64,000 nucleotides of DNA from Heterohyrax brucei (lineage: Eukaryota; Chordata; Mammalia; Hyracoidea; Procaviidae): positions 65,646,351 to 65,710,350 of the forward strand of contig CM053162.1 of the NCBI GenBank assembly GCA_028571685.1. Reading direction: 5' to 3'. The translations under genes and the position numbers were made by a program. Shown here piece by piece: positions 54,721 to 64,000 of the stretch. Below the pieces are notes generated by a model. That model made no database searches and was not told the origin of the DNA. It was given only the letters and a program-made list of their open reading frames with translations. Positions within the stretch are counted from its first letter, which is position 1, and each line of letters starts with the position of its first letter.

Positions 54721-54880
54721 TTGGAAAGGCTGGCTGCATAGTGGTTAAGTGCTGTGTCTCCTAACCAAAAGGTCAGCAGTTCAAATCTGCCAGGTACTCC
54801 TTGAAAATATTATGCAGCAGTTCTACCCTCTCCTGTAGGGTCACTGTGAATTGGCTTGATGGCAGCGGGTTTTGTCTGTC
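54721..54880 (+). mobile_element. AfroSINE, short form
   Basis: TTGGAAAGGCTGGCTGCATA head, AACCAAAAGGTCAGCAGTTC and TTGATGGCAGCGGGTTTTGT tail. Confidence 0.92.
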
Positions 54881-55588
54881 TTAAACTTCCCTTGTTGAAA
54901 TTATTGTGTGGCTTCACTCTCATTATTGGATCCAAAATGCTATACCCCTCAACTCTTTCAAAAGGTCCAGTCTCTACCTGACCAACCCTCAACTCTCATC
55001 TCCATTCTCAGCTTCAGGCTTCAGCTTGTGACACAGGCCCGGAGACTCTGAGCAGTGACTGGTTCATGGAAAGACAAATCTCATTGAGTTCAATGAGATC
55101 CAGTCCTTAGACATCCCCCTTCAACCCATACATTCTCCTTTTATTATCCCAAACCCACCAACAATCCTATTTGTGTTGAGTTGGTTCCATTGTCAGCTTG
55201 GGATAAGACAGGGGAGAGGAGAATAGTGCTGTCCAATAAAAAAAACAAAACAAACAAACAAAAAAAACTCAGCATATATCATTTCTTCTTCTAAATAATG
55301 AACTCAGAGACATGCACAGGACTGAGGGGTCCATCAAGGCTAACAAGATTTTGGAACTTCTCTTCTAGTTACCAAGGAAGAGGACTTCCTTGATCTGCTA
55401 TCTTTTGTCTAGGAGCACGTAAATCGTGAGAATGGTTAGTAACCATCTTAAGAACATAACAGAAAGACCCTACAGAGAACTGAGGCCTCAGTGAGGAAAA
55501 GGCGACAGGAACCTGATCCTTGTCAAATTACTGGAATTCTGATCCTGCCTTGCCTGAAGCTGCTTGCCTTTGACTTAAGTTGAGTAAC
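54881..55588. other. Intron stretch, A-rich run
   Basis: AAACAAAACAAACAAACAAA at about 55245. No other recognised element. Confidence 0.45.
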
Positions 55589-56058
55589 AAGGATGGAACT
55601 GGGTGTCCCCAAAAATGTGTGTAACAATTTGGCTGAACAATGATTTCCAGTATTGTGTGAAGTTCATGCTGGAAACCCTGCCTCTGTGATGTTCATGAGG
55701 GATCACAGGTGGCAGCTGTGTTTTGGGGCTGGACTCAATCTGTAAGATTGTATTGTGCCTTGAGGCAATCTGTTGAGATACATAGGAAAGGAAAGCAGAG
55801 ATTTCAGGATCTCACACAACCAACAAGCAGTGCTGGGAGCTGAATGCATCCTTTGGAAAGTATCCCAGAGTCCCTACATTTCAGAAGCTGCCAGCCCAGA
55901 GGAAGATGGACAACAAAGATCTCCCTCTAGAGTCAGCAGAGGAAGACTTTCCCTGGCACAGATGCTCTGAATTTGGACTTACAGCCTACTGGACTGCAAC
56001 AAATAAAATGTCTGTTTTTAAAGCCACCCATCTGCAGCATTTCTGTTACAGTGTCACT
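55589..56058 (+). mobile_element. MaLR-like solo LTR fossil
   Basis: Opens AAGGATGGAACTGGGTGTCC, then GTGCCTTGAGGCAATCTGTT and GAATTTGGACTTACAGCCTA, closing in TCTGTTACAGTGTCACTG. It shares GTGCCTTGAGGCAATCT exactly with the LTR at 10771-11815. Old, single LTR. A RTE copy adjoins it on the right. Confidence 0.8.
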
Positions 56059-56060
56059 GT

Positions 56061-58120
56061 TGGTGGCGATGTTAGGGGCTACTGAGTCAGTTCCCACTCA
56101 AAATGACCCTGTGTACAGCACAACAGACACTGTCCAGTCCTGCCTCATGCCAACAATTTTTTTTATGCTTAAGCCCAAGGCTGTGGCCACTGTGTCAATC
56201 CATCTAGTTTAGAGTCTTCCTCTTTTTCACTGACCCTCTACTTTACCAGGCATGATGTCCTACTCCAGGGACTGATCCCTCCCTACAACATGTCCAAAGT
56301 ATGTAAGACACAGTCTTCCCATTCTTGCTTCCAAGGAGCACTCGGGTTGTACTTCTTCCAGGGCAGGTCTGTTTGTTCTTTTGGCAGTCCATGGTACATT
56401 TGATATTCTTCTCCAGTACCACAATTCAAAGACATCAATTCTTCTTCTGTCTTCCTTGTTCATTTGTCCAGCTTTTGCATAAATATGATGTGACTACAAA
56501 TACCATGGCTTGAGTCAGGTGCACTTTAGTCTTGAAAGTGACATCTTGACTTTTCAATACTTTAAAGAGGTCCTTTGCAGCATATTTTCCCAAAGCAATG
56601 AGCCATTTGATTTCTTGACTGATGCTTCCATGGGAGTTTATTGTGGAAACAAGTAAGATGAAACCCTTGAGCCCCTCATTCCTTTTTCACTTATCATGAT
56701 ATTGCTTACTGGTCTGGATGTGTGGATTTTTGTTTTCTTGATATTGAGGTGCCATCTATAGTGAAGGCGGTGGTCTTTGATTTTCATCAGTGTTTCCAAT
56801 TCTCTTCACTTTCAGTAAGCAAGGTTGTGTCATCTGTATAACACAGGTTATCAGTGGGTCTTCCTCCAATCCTGATGGCCTCTCATTCTTCATATTATCT
56901 GGCTTCTCGGATTGTTTGCCCAGCACACAGATTGGAAAGGTATGGTGAAAGGATACAAACCTGACTCACACCTTTCCTGACTTCAAAATATGCAAGGTCC
57001 TCTTGTTCTGTTTGCACAACTGCCTTTTGGTCCATGTACAGATTCCTCATTAGCACAATTAAGGGTTATAGAATTCCCATTCTCTACAATGTTATTCATA
57101 ATATACTATGATCTGCAGAGTCAAATGTCTCTGCATAGTCAATGAAACACAGGTAAATATCTTTCTGGAATACTCTGCCTTCAAGCAAGATCCATCTGAG
57201 ATGAGCAACGATATCCCTGGTTTCACATCCTCTTCTGAATCCAGCTTGAATTTCTGGCAGTTCCTTGCCAATATACTGTGGCAGTCACTTTTGAATGATC
57301 TTTACAAACATTTTACATGTGTGTGATATTAATGATATTGGTCTGTAATTGCCACATCTGGTTGGATCACCGTTCTCTGGAATGAGTACACATATGGATC
57401 TCTTTCTGTCAGTTGGCCAGGTAGCTGTCCTCCAAATTTCTTGACATAGACAAGTGAGAACTTCCAGTATGTCATCCGTTTGGTGAAATATTTCAGTGGA
57501 TATGCCATCAGCTCCCGGAGCCTTGCTATTCACAAATGCCTTCAGTGCAGCTTTGACTTCTTCCCTCAGTACCACTGGTTCCTGATCAAATGCTACCCCT
57601 TGAAACGGTTGGACATCGACCAGTCCTTTCCAGTAGAATGACACTGGGTGTCCCTTCCACCTTCCTTGGATTCTTCCTGAGTTGTTTAATATTTTCCCTG
57701 TAGAATTCTTCTCTACTGCAACTTGAAGCCTGAATTTTTTTCATCAGTTCTTTCAGCGTGAGAAATGCAGAGTGTGTTCGTCCCTTTTGGTTTTCTATCT
57801 CCAGCTCTTTGCACATGTTGTTATATAATTTACTTTGTCTTCTCGAGCTGTGCTTTGAAATCTTCTAACCAATTCTTTCTCTTTGTCATTCCTTCTTTTT
57901 GCTTTAGGTACTCAACATTTAAGAGCAAGTTTAAGAGTCTCTTCTGACATCCAATTTGGTCTTTTCTTCTTTCCTGTCTTTTTACTGACCTCTTGCTCTC
58001 TTCATGGATGATATCTTCGATGCCTCTTCACAAGTCTTCTGCAGTAGATGACTAATATTGAATGAATCAGTATATTGTTCTTTCCATGAGTCGGATCCGA
58101 CTCGACAGCACTTGGACTTG
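56061..58120 (-). mobile_element. RTE-type LINE with reverse transcriptase remnant
   Basis: The longest LINE copy here. Read on the minus strand, 57644-57285 translates to ..VVLREEVKAALKAFVNSKAP then GADGISTEIF and SICVLIPENGDPTRCGNYRP followed by ISLISHTCKM. This is the start of an RTE reverse transcriptase (the NYRPISL block is diagnostic). Further 3' are RRRIDVFELWYWRRIS and LTYFGHVVGRDQSLEK (56460-56260) and the SINE-like tail near 56080. Multiple frameshifts and stops show it is dead. The endonuclease domain is missing. The 5' edge carries a 16-base palindrome. Confidence 0.87.
58088..58103. repeat. 16-bp perfect palindrome at RTE 5' edge
   Basis: GAGTCGGATCCGACTC is its own reverse complement. 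It resembles the GAGTCGGAATCGACTC word of the SINE/RTE tail. Confidence 0.85.
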
Positions 58121-58339
58121 GCATTAAGGAAGGATGAGTTGGGTTTGCTACTGCTTACAATAACAACAGAAAGACACTGATTATCATATTTTCCTTTCAG
58201 GTGAGATCATAATAGGAGGCACACATTCTCAACAAGCATTAAAGTTTTGTGTATGTGTGTTTTACTGTACTTTAGGTGAAAGTATGTAGCTCAAGTTAAT
58301 GTCTCATAGGAAATCTTAGACATACACTGTTTCTTACTG

Positions 58340-58430
58340 TCTTCCCCACTAGACTACAATGTGTGGAAGACAAGTGTCCTGCCCTATTCATCTCTGAAGT
58401 TATATATCTTGGCAAAATGACCTGCATATA
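58340..58430 (+). mobile_element. L2 3' end, left part
   Basis: CCCCACTAGACTACAATGTG, GACAAGTGTCCTG, TTCATCTCTGAAG and ATGACCTGCATA follow the L2 terminal consensus. It continues at 58992 after a mariner insertion. Confidence 0.72.
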
Positions 58431-58991
58431 CTATTCAGACAATTAAGTCCGCAGACTTCATTGTTCTAGGTGCTACATATCTCAATGCTGAATATCATTA
58501 TGGTGACCTTGGAAGTCCTCCTTATGGGAAGCTATGGACTGATGCCAGCACCTAGTTCACCTTTCAAGGCCATTTTCTAATTCTTTCTGGACTGGCCATT
58601 GTGCACGGTGCCATGGTTGCAAGTTCGTGAACTTAATTGTATACTTGTCTGTGAGGGAGTTTTTAGTCAGTAAACAGCTAACTGTATTGGAACACCCTCC
58701 CTACTGACCTCATCTGGCCCCCAATGTCTTTTTTCTTTATCTGAAAATAAAGGAAATATTGAAAGCAAGACATTTTGAGGACATTCAGGACTTCAAGGGT
58801 CATACGACCACAGCTCTAATGGCCATTCCAGAAAAAAAGAGTTTCAAAATGGCTTTGAATAGTGAGCTAGGCACTGGCATTGGTGCACAGCTTCCCAAGG
58901 GGAGGACTTTAAAGGTGACTCTGGTGATATTCAGCAATGAGGTATGCAGCACTTTTTCTGGGATGTTTCAGAATTTAATTGGCAGTCTTCA
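58431..58991 (+). mobile_element. Mariner-derived foldback element, copy 3
   Basis: TA at 58429-58430 and 58992-58993 flanks it. The left end CTATTCAGACAATTAAGTC pairs with the complement of the right end. Arms share CTGAATATCATTATGGTGAC and its complement near 58940. The centre has VREFLVSKQLTVLEHPPY-like text, then SGPQCLFSLSEN-type text, a mariner C-terminal remnant. 561 bases. Confidence 0.86.
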
Positions 58992-59036
58992 TAGTAGGTA
59001 CCTAGAAGTATTTGTTGAAAAGATGAATAAATAAAT
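58992..59036 (+). mobile_element. L2 3' end, right part
   Basis: TAGTAGGTACCTAGAAGTAT and TTGTTGAAAAGATGAATAAA complete the L2 end begun at 58340. Confidence 0.72.
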
Positions 59037-59324
59037 ACATTCCAAACAATTCATCTGTCTGAAGTTACTGCCTTAAGATTTCTGACAGAAAATGTATGCT
59101 AAGAACCCAGATGGTAATTTCTACATTTATAATCAGAGATTAAACTTTCCTCAGCTAAATGGACCGCTGTTACTCAAACACAAGCCTTACAGTGGAGACA
59201 CAGGAGCACGGAGCCGACTACAGAGGTATGGTAAGGAGTCACTGAGCGCACACCAGATTAGCTGGTACTGACATTACAAAAGGCACCTAATAATACGATG
59301 ACCTTGTCTCACGGAATACAACAT

Positions 59325-59785
59325 ACAGTCCCCGAAGTAGTGGGAGGGTAAAGGTGTGCAGAACTAGAGTTCTGTTAAAAAGATCGGGTTTGGTGGTTTA
59401 ACACACAGTAGGGGTAGGGTCCCTCCCTGGCAGTCATAGCCCCTGGACACTCTGTGAGCGCAGAACTGAAAACATTCCCAGCGACAACTCTTCAAAGACT
59501 GGACTGGACTGTCAGACATAAGATACTCCTGGTGAAGAGCGTGCTTCCTGGCTTCGTAGCTGCATGAGGCTAACCGGGAGCTCCTGACCAGAGGCAAGAC
59601 GAGAGGGCAGAGGGGGAGCAGGGACAGGCTGGATGGACACAGGACATACAAGGTGGAAAGGAGTGTGTTGTCAGAGTGTGGGGAGAGCAGCTACAGCTAC
59701 ACAGCAGTGTGTGTGCCAGTCTGTGTACGACATGTGGAGTTGGATTTTAAACTTTATGTGAAGCACACACACACAAAAAAGACCC
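59325..59785 (+). mobile_element. L1 3' UTR
   Basis: GTTCTGTTAAAAAGATCGGG, AGTCATAGCCCCTGGACACT, AAAGACTGGACTGGACTGTC, GGTGAAGAGCGTGCTTCCTG and GCTACACAGCAGTGTGTGTG are in the same order as at 17225-17825. It ends with CACACACACACAAAAAA. Confidence 0.75.
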
Positions 59786-60763
59786 CGTCTCATCGCTGCT
59801 CTCTCACAATGGGACAGTAGCATTTGCTGAGGTCTTTGGTGTCCACTTAGGAAATCTGACTTTCCTGAGAAGTTGTCTAAGGGGCTTTTGTTGTCTGTTC
59901 GCTTTCCTCTTATTAGAGAGAATTCTGAGGCGATAGAGAATGATGGTTATTCTAGCAATGAGGCTGAGGATAGAAAAAAGGGTGACTGTTTCTCTCTCTC
60001 TCTCTCTCTCTCTATCACACATACACGCTTGTCTAGATGAGTTGACCTGAAATGTCATCACAAATGTTAAGAAACGACAATATAACCTGATTACATTAAT
60101 TCGCAGGGTAGAGGAAATAAATACCCCTTCTGCAGGATCACTGATTGAAATGCAGGATTCCTTCCAAACACTCAAATGCCACGTATCAACCTAACTCCCT
60201 GACAATGTCAGCTGATTGCACTGCGTACCAGGTCTCCAGCTAGGGAATTGCTTTCCAGAAAGTTCAACAAGAGAAGTGATTATAATTCAGTGTTTTTTAA
60301 TGATGTCTGATGTGCAAATGATTACTGTAGCTCTGCTCCAGAACATTACAGCTCCATTCAGGTGCTAATTCTCCTTGAGAACTCGCTGTCACTCAAAGTT
60401 CCCTTTTCATGCCCCTGAATTTGAAAGAACAGCAGCCCAAACCCTTGACAGCCACGTGACTCCTTACTATAATAAATTCAACAAAGACATCAGTATAAAA
60501 ACACACGCAAACACCTGCATGGTGTAAAATCAGTAGCACACGGTATTTTTACGCAAATAACAGGCACGGCTACGCTTCTGTTTGCCACCCTCGCCCTTCA
60601 CTCCCCTCTGCACATTTTGGTAAGTATGCTATCCAAAGTCACAGTGGTACTTACAAAAACACCTCAGGGAAGGGGGAAGAGAGTGAGGCCGGCAAACAAC
60701 CTTAGAAGGTGTGAGTTATTTTCACATAAATACGGGAATGGGGCAGCTCTAAACTTAAGCAGA
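59786..60763. other. Repeat-poor stretch with (TC)n and an E-box
   Basis: (TC)n at 59990-60015. 60230-60480 is repeat-free by eye and includes GCCACGTGAC at 60451-60460, a USF/CLEAR-type E-box. Candidate conserved non-coding DNA only. Confidence 0.45.
59990..60015. repeat. (TC)n microsatellite
   Basis: About 12 TC units. Its complement makes an Arg-Glu run in a spurious frame. Confidence 0.95.
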
Positions 60764-60936
60764 AAACCCTGAGAGAGTCCTGATTACGTGTTGCACTTGC
60801 TGATCAAAGGGCTGCTGACTCAAATCCGCCAGGTGCACCCTGGAAACTATGAGGCAGTCCGCTCTGTCCTATAGGGTAACCATGAGCTGGAATCGACCTA
60901 GTGGCAATGCGTTTGGTTTGGTTTGGTTTGGGTTAT
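60764..60936 (+). mobile_element. AfroSINE, short form
   Basis: GAAAACCCTGAGAGAGTCCT head, TGGAATCGACCTAGTGGCAA and GGTTTGGTTTGGTTTGGGTT tail. Confidence 0.92.
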
Positions 60937-61365
60937 AAATTTCAGCTTCCAAATATAATTTTAAGGTAGGAGAACAGATAGACCTACATACAGCCCCAAA
61001 CTCAGCCTCTGCACAGCTCCCGATTCTTCCCTGATTTGGAGAGGCTGGAGGGCAGCTGCTCGTAATTACTTCACTGGCCAACAATTCGGCACTGGGCTGT
61101 GGGCCAGAAGGTGAAGGGCAGTGTTTTATAACAAGATCCTTTAACCACTTGATGAGTTATTGATGGAAAAACACGAAGATAAGTTTCCAATAAGAAGGCA
61201 AATATTCTGTGTTCCTGAAAGTTACTCAGAGACAATAGGGAAAAAAAAAATCAGTGTCTGGAAAGAAAGCCAATTAAAAAAAAAGCATATGACGGAAAAG
61301 ACAAAAAGTTAAATACTGTATGTAAAGCTTAAAGATAAAATAATCAAATATTGGTTACCAGGGCA
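60937..61365. other. Intron stretch without recognised element
   Basis: A runs at 61236 and 61276. Nothing recognised. Confidence 0.45.
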
Positions 61366-61510
61366 GGAAGCCACAGGACGTTAAGAGCCAGGTTTTCTAA
61401 CCGAGAGATCAGCAGTTCAATTTCACCACCTGCTCCTGGCAAACACGGTGAAGCAGTTCTACTCTGCCCTATGGGGTCAATATGAGTTGGGAAAAACTCA
61501 AGGGCCGCTA
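61366..61510 (+). mobile_element. AfroSINE, short form, diverged
   Basis: AGGAAGCCACAGGACGTTAA head, GAGAGATCAGCAGTTCAATT and ATGGGGTCAATATGAGTTGG. Confidence 0.87.
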
Positions 61511-61589
61511 ACCCCAACAACGAAACAGACAGAAAATAGGCGTTACCACTTTACTATTATTTCAAAGCACATGTGATTCTTTTTATCCT

Positions 61590-61736
61590 CTGGTTAAACA
61601 CTACAGGTGTTCGCCAAAATGATCAGCAGTTAAATATGCCAGGTGCTCCTTGGAAAGTTTATGGGGCAGTTCCTACCAAGACCTATAGGGTCGCGGAGTC
61701 ATTTTGACAGCAGTGGGTTTGGATTTTGGGTTTGTT
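61590..61736 (+). mobile_element. AfroSINE, short form
   Basis: GGTTAAACACTACAGGTGTT, GATCAGCAGTTAAATATGCC and GACAGCAGTGGGTTTGGATT. The head start is eroded, and GTCGCGGAGTC shows a small deletion. Confidence 0.88.
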
Positions 61737-61954
61737 TCATTCCACAGGAGAAAAATAAAGAAACAATGTTTGTTTAGAATAAGACTTGAGATAGATATAT
61801 AATTGCTAATCCACTGTATCAACATATGTAAAAATATTCTTACTGGCCTGATGCTCAGGACAAACCTTTATTGTTTCTGAGAGCATATGGGTCTATGCAC
61901 GATGACGCTACTAAGCAGCATGATGTAGCATAAGATCACAGTGGCTCTGTCGCT

Positions 61955-62090
61955 CTGTGGCCCTGGGGTTAAGTGTTGGGCTGCATAAACCACTCCGTGG
62001 GAGAAGACGTGGCAGTCTGAGGTGGCAACCTTAAGGCAGTCCTATTCTGTCCCAAACGGTTGCCATGAGTCAGATTCAGTGGCAGAAAAA
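61955..62090 (+). mobile_element. AfroSINE, long form, truncated
   Basis: GTGGCCCTGGGGTTAAGTGT head, CCACTCCGTGGGAGAAGACG and GTTGCCATGAGTCAGATTCA. Parts of the body are lost. Confidence 0.8.
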
Positions 62091-63058
62091 GATTTGGCCT
62101 CTGCTTATCACCTTATTTGCAATGACTTCTTAACACATTGTCCTTATTTGGGGAAGGCAGGAAGCAGTAGCCAGTGGCACACAGCCCCAGCCGACCTAAA
62201 TCCTAGGACATCACAGGTCACAACCTGAAGAATTCACATACTGTAGTTCTGCAATTCATCCAGAAGAGAGCACCCTTCTACCGCAGCTCTCTGCCATCGA
62301 AGCTGCACTCTAAGCAGAACAAACCTGTTAATTTAGTCTACCATCATTTTTAATTTTACTACGGACAGCCTGACAGGACTACTTAATATTGCCGGGCTGA
62401 CCTTTTCATGATTTTATGCTAAATCCTTTTTTTTTTTTTCATTGTCAGAGAGAACACAATGGACCTTCACATTACAACATTCTACAGTGACATTATCCGC
62501 CAACAGCACAGGTCAGAACAGGTGGGTACGGACGCAGAGTCACAGGCAAAACGAGCAACACATCTCGGCTCTTCAGGCACAGATGAAACCAGCCCTCTGG
62601 GCAGGGGGCCACTTGGGAAGTACTGAGCTTGCCATCAGTCCCCAGCAGTCCCTGAGCAGGGCCTTTAGCAGGGCCCAGAAGAGTGGAGTAAGGATTGTAA
62701 AGTTAATTTCTTAGGCTGAGTCCTATCCCCTCCTCTTCGGGTATACCAAGACAGTCAATCTGGAAAAAGACTTTTCTTAAAATGTTACCTCTGAAGACTG
62801 AGAAGGCTATAAAAGAAAAGTAACAAAGTCTTCTCTCCACTATAGCTAGGAGAAAGATTCTATTTGTAGCTTGAAAGTGGCAGAAAATAGAGGGGAGGTC
62901 TGGGGACCCCAGACAGGCAGCCGCACAGATCTGATAACGGCGTTCTTACCGTCACCACCTAGCTGCCACTTAGCACACTTCACTCCAGACTGAGGGGTAC
63001 GGGCACCACAGTAAATGGCCCCATTAAAACCCTCCCAGAACTAGCAGAGACATACAGT
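62091..63058. other. Intron stretch without recognised element
   Basis: T run at 62428-62441. Nothing else recognised. Confidence 0.45.
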
Positions 63059-63243
63059 CACCAAACCAAACCAGCTGCCACAAAGCCAATGTCCCCTCAT
63101 GAGGATGTCATGCGTGTCAGAGGAGAACTGGGCTCCTTAAGGCTGTCGTGGGCTGGATTCTCGGAAACCGACAGGCTATCCTCTGAGACACCTCCGGGTA
63201 GATAAGCCACTGTCCACCTTTCTGTTAGCAGCCAAGAGTGCTA
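63059..63243 (-). mobile_element. AfroSINE, long form, diverged
   Basis: CCAAACCAAACCAGCTGCCA tail complement, AAGGCTGTCGTGGGCTGGAT, CTTTCTGTTAGCAGCCAAGA. Confidence 0.78.
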
Positions 63244-63457
63244 ACTCTGCGCATCCAAGAACTTCTCACACCATCATTAGCTCCACGTTAACAGATGAGG
63301 TATCTGACACGAAGCATGGTTTTATGGGGTATGCTATTACAAGGCTGGCAAGCCAGCCAGCCAAGTGCCATCGAGTCAGATGGCAGCAAATCGTCATTCA
63401 AGCCAGTGACTCAGACTCCAGCGGCCACACATTTGTCCCAACGCCTCTCAGAAACCA

Positions 63458-63620
63458 GAAAACCAAATCCACCTCCGCTGAGTCAATTCCGGCTCACAGC
63501 AACTCTGCAAGACAGAGGAGAACTGCTCAATCAAGTTTCCAAGGAGCGTCTGGCAGACTTGAACTGGCACCCTTTCGGTTTGCAGCCATACCACTTAACC
63601 ACTACACCACCAGTGTCTCC
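63458..63620 (-). mobile_element. AfroSINE, short form
   Basis: AAAACCAAATCCACCTCCGC tail complement to CACTACACCACCAGTGTCTC head. Confidence 0.93.
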
Positions 63621-64000
63621 AGGCCATGCAGATTCCTTCTGAAATCAGTCAAGCCTCTCCCCACACTTCTCAGCTCACTCAGTTTGCAAGAAGCTTTTTC
63701 CTGGGTCCTCAAGGCCTATTCTTACTGGAAAGATAATCTGAGGAAAAACGCCTGCATCAGTTCTGCTTCAGGACCTCAGCTCCTCGGGGGTCTGGAGGAA
63801 AGCCATGAAGGGCTCTCTCTCTGCCTCTACCTCACACTGGGGGACAGGAACACAGAGCTCAGACTGGGGTGCTGGAATGTGGGGCCTTTTACTGTGAAGG
63901 CGTTAAATATCACTGAGTGGTCTCACCCTTTACTGGGGTCATCGCAGGTCAAAGACTTTGGCCATGATTTTTTGGCAGAGAATTTTTATGACAAAGGCAA
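63621..64000. other. Intron stretch without recognised element
   Basis: Unremarkable sequence to the window edge. Confidence 0.45.

Larger units (their letters stand above)
46110..64000 (-). other. CTNNA2: CTNNA2 upstream intron, partial
   Basis: From the acceptor of the 40-codon exon to the window edge there is no alpha-catenin exon, so this is the 3' part of an intron of at least 17.9 kb. It holds an L1 3' UTR, two LTRs, a long RTE fragment, a foldback mariner, MIR and L2 pieces, and about a dozen SINEs. Confidence 0.9.

Noticed and set aside
57285-57644. 119-residue frame as a host gene
   Set aside because: It is the reverse transcriptase start of a decayed RTE LINE (NYRPISL block).
1-64000. 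The nested gene LRRTM1, known to lie in a CTNNA2 intron
   Set aside because: No leucine-rich repeat frame is visible on either strand. It probably lies beyond the left edge, in a later intron.

Overview
This window is vertebrate intronic DNA from the neuronal alpha-N-catenin gene (CTNNA2), read on the minus strand. Three complete coding exons are visible at 45990-46109, 43835-44101 and 266-469, each with consensus splice sites and each beginning and ending in phase 0. Together they encode 197 consecutive residues (about 156-352 by recalled human numbering), covering the later beta-catenin-binding N domain and the start of the vinculin-binding M domain. All other sequence is intron: more than 17.9 kb upstream of the first exon, 1.9 kb between the first two, 43.4 kb between the second and third, and 265 bases after the third. 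No complete gene, RNA gene or microbial feature was found.

The repeats identify the host clade. About 60 tRNA-derived SINEs carry a Pol III-type head, a body with the words GGCAGTTC and CTATGGGGCAGTTC, and a tail with GTCGCTATGAGTC and GACTCGAC. This is the AfroSINE family of Afrotheria. Most copies are the short form, and a minority are a longer form with an extra block (GGCAGTC..TGTAAAGATTACAGC). The mixture, with RTE-type LINEs that share the SINE tail, suggests a paenungulate, most likely an elephant, although manatee or hyrax cannot be excluded by reading alone. Other repeats are L1 3' untranslated regions, five solo LTRs of one MaLR-like family, three mariner-derived foldback elements, ancient MIR, L2 and MER5 fragments, and simple repeats.

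Layout on + coordinates. 1-260 is a CpG-rich 18-bp minisatellite touching the donor of the third exon. 500-4100 is a repeat mosaic with a mariner flanked by 226-bp direct repeats and an RTE 3' end. 5410-6110 is a GT-rich cryptic satellite running into a CpG island at 6205-6595 with NRF1-like and CTCF-like motifs. 6600-43800 is the long intron with nested SINEs, L1 and LTRs, plus AT-rich repeat-free stretches at about 18.0-18.9, 39.2-40.5 and 42.1-43.0 kb. 43.8-46.1 kb holds the two upstream exons. 46.1-64.0 kb is the upstream intron, with an L1 3' UTR, two LTRs, a nearly 2-kb RTE fragment with recognisable reverse transcriptase, and a mariner that splits an L2 tail.

I see no undescribed biological system with coding content. 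The items best worth checking are regulatory or structural: the intragenic CpG island, the minisatellite at the splice donor, the foldback mariners whose arms encode the transposase C terminus, and the mariner whose ends coincide with the junctions of a 226-bp duplication.
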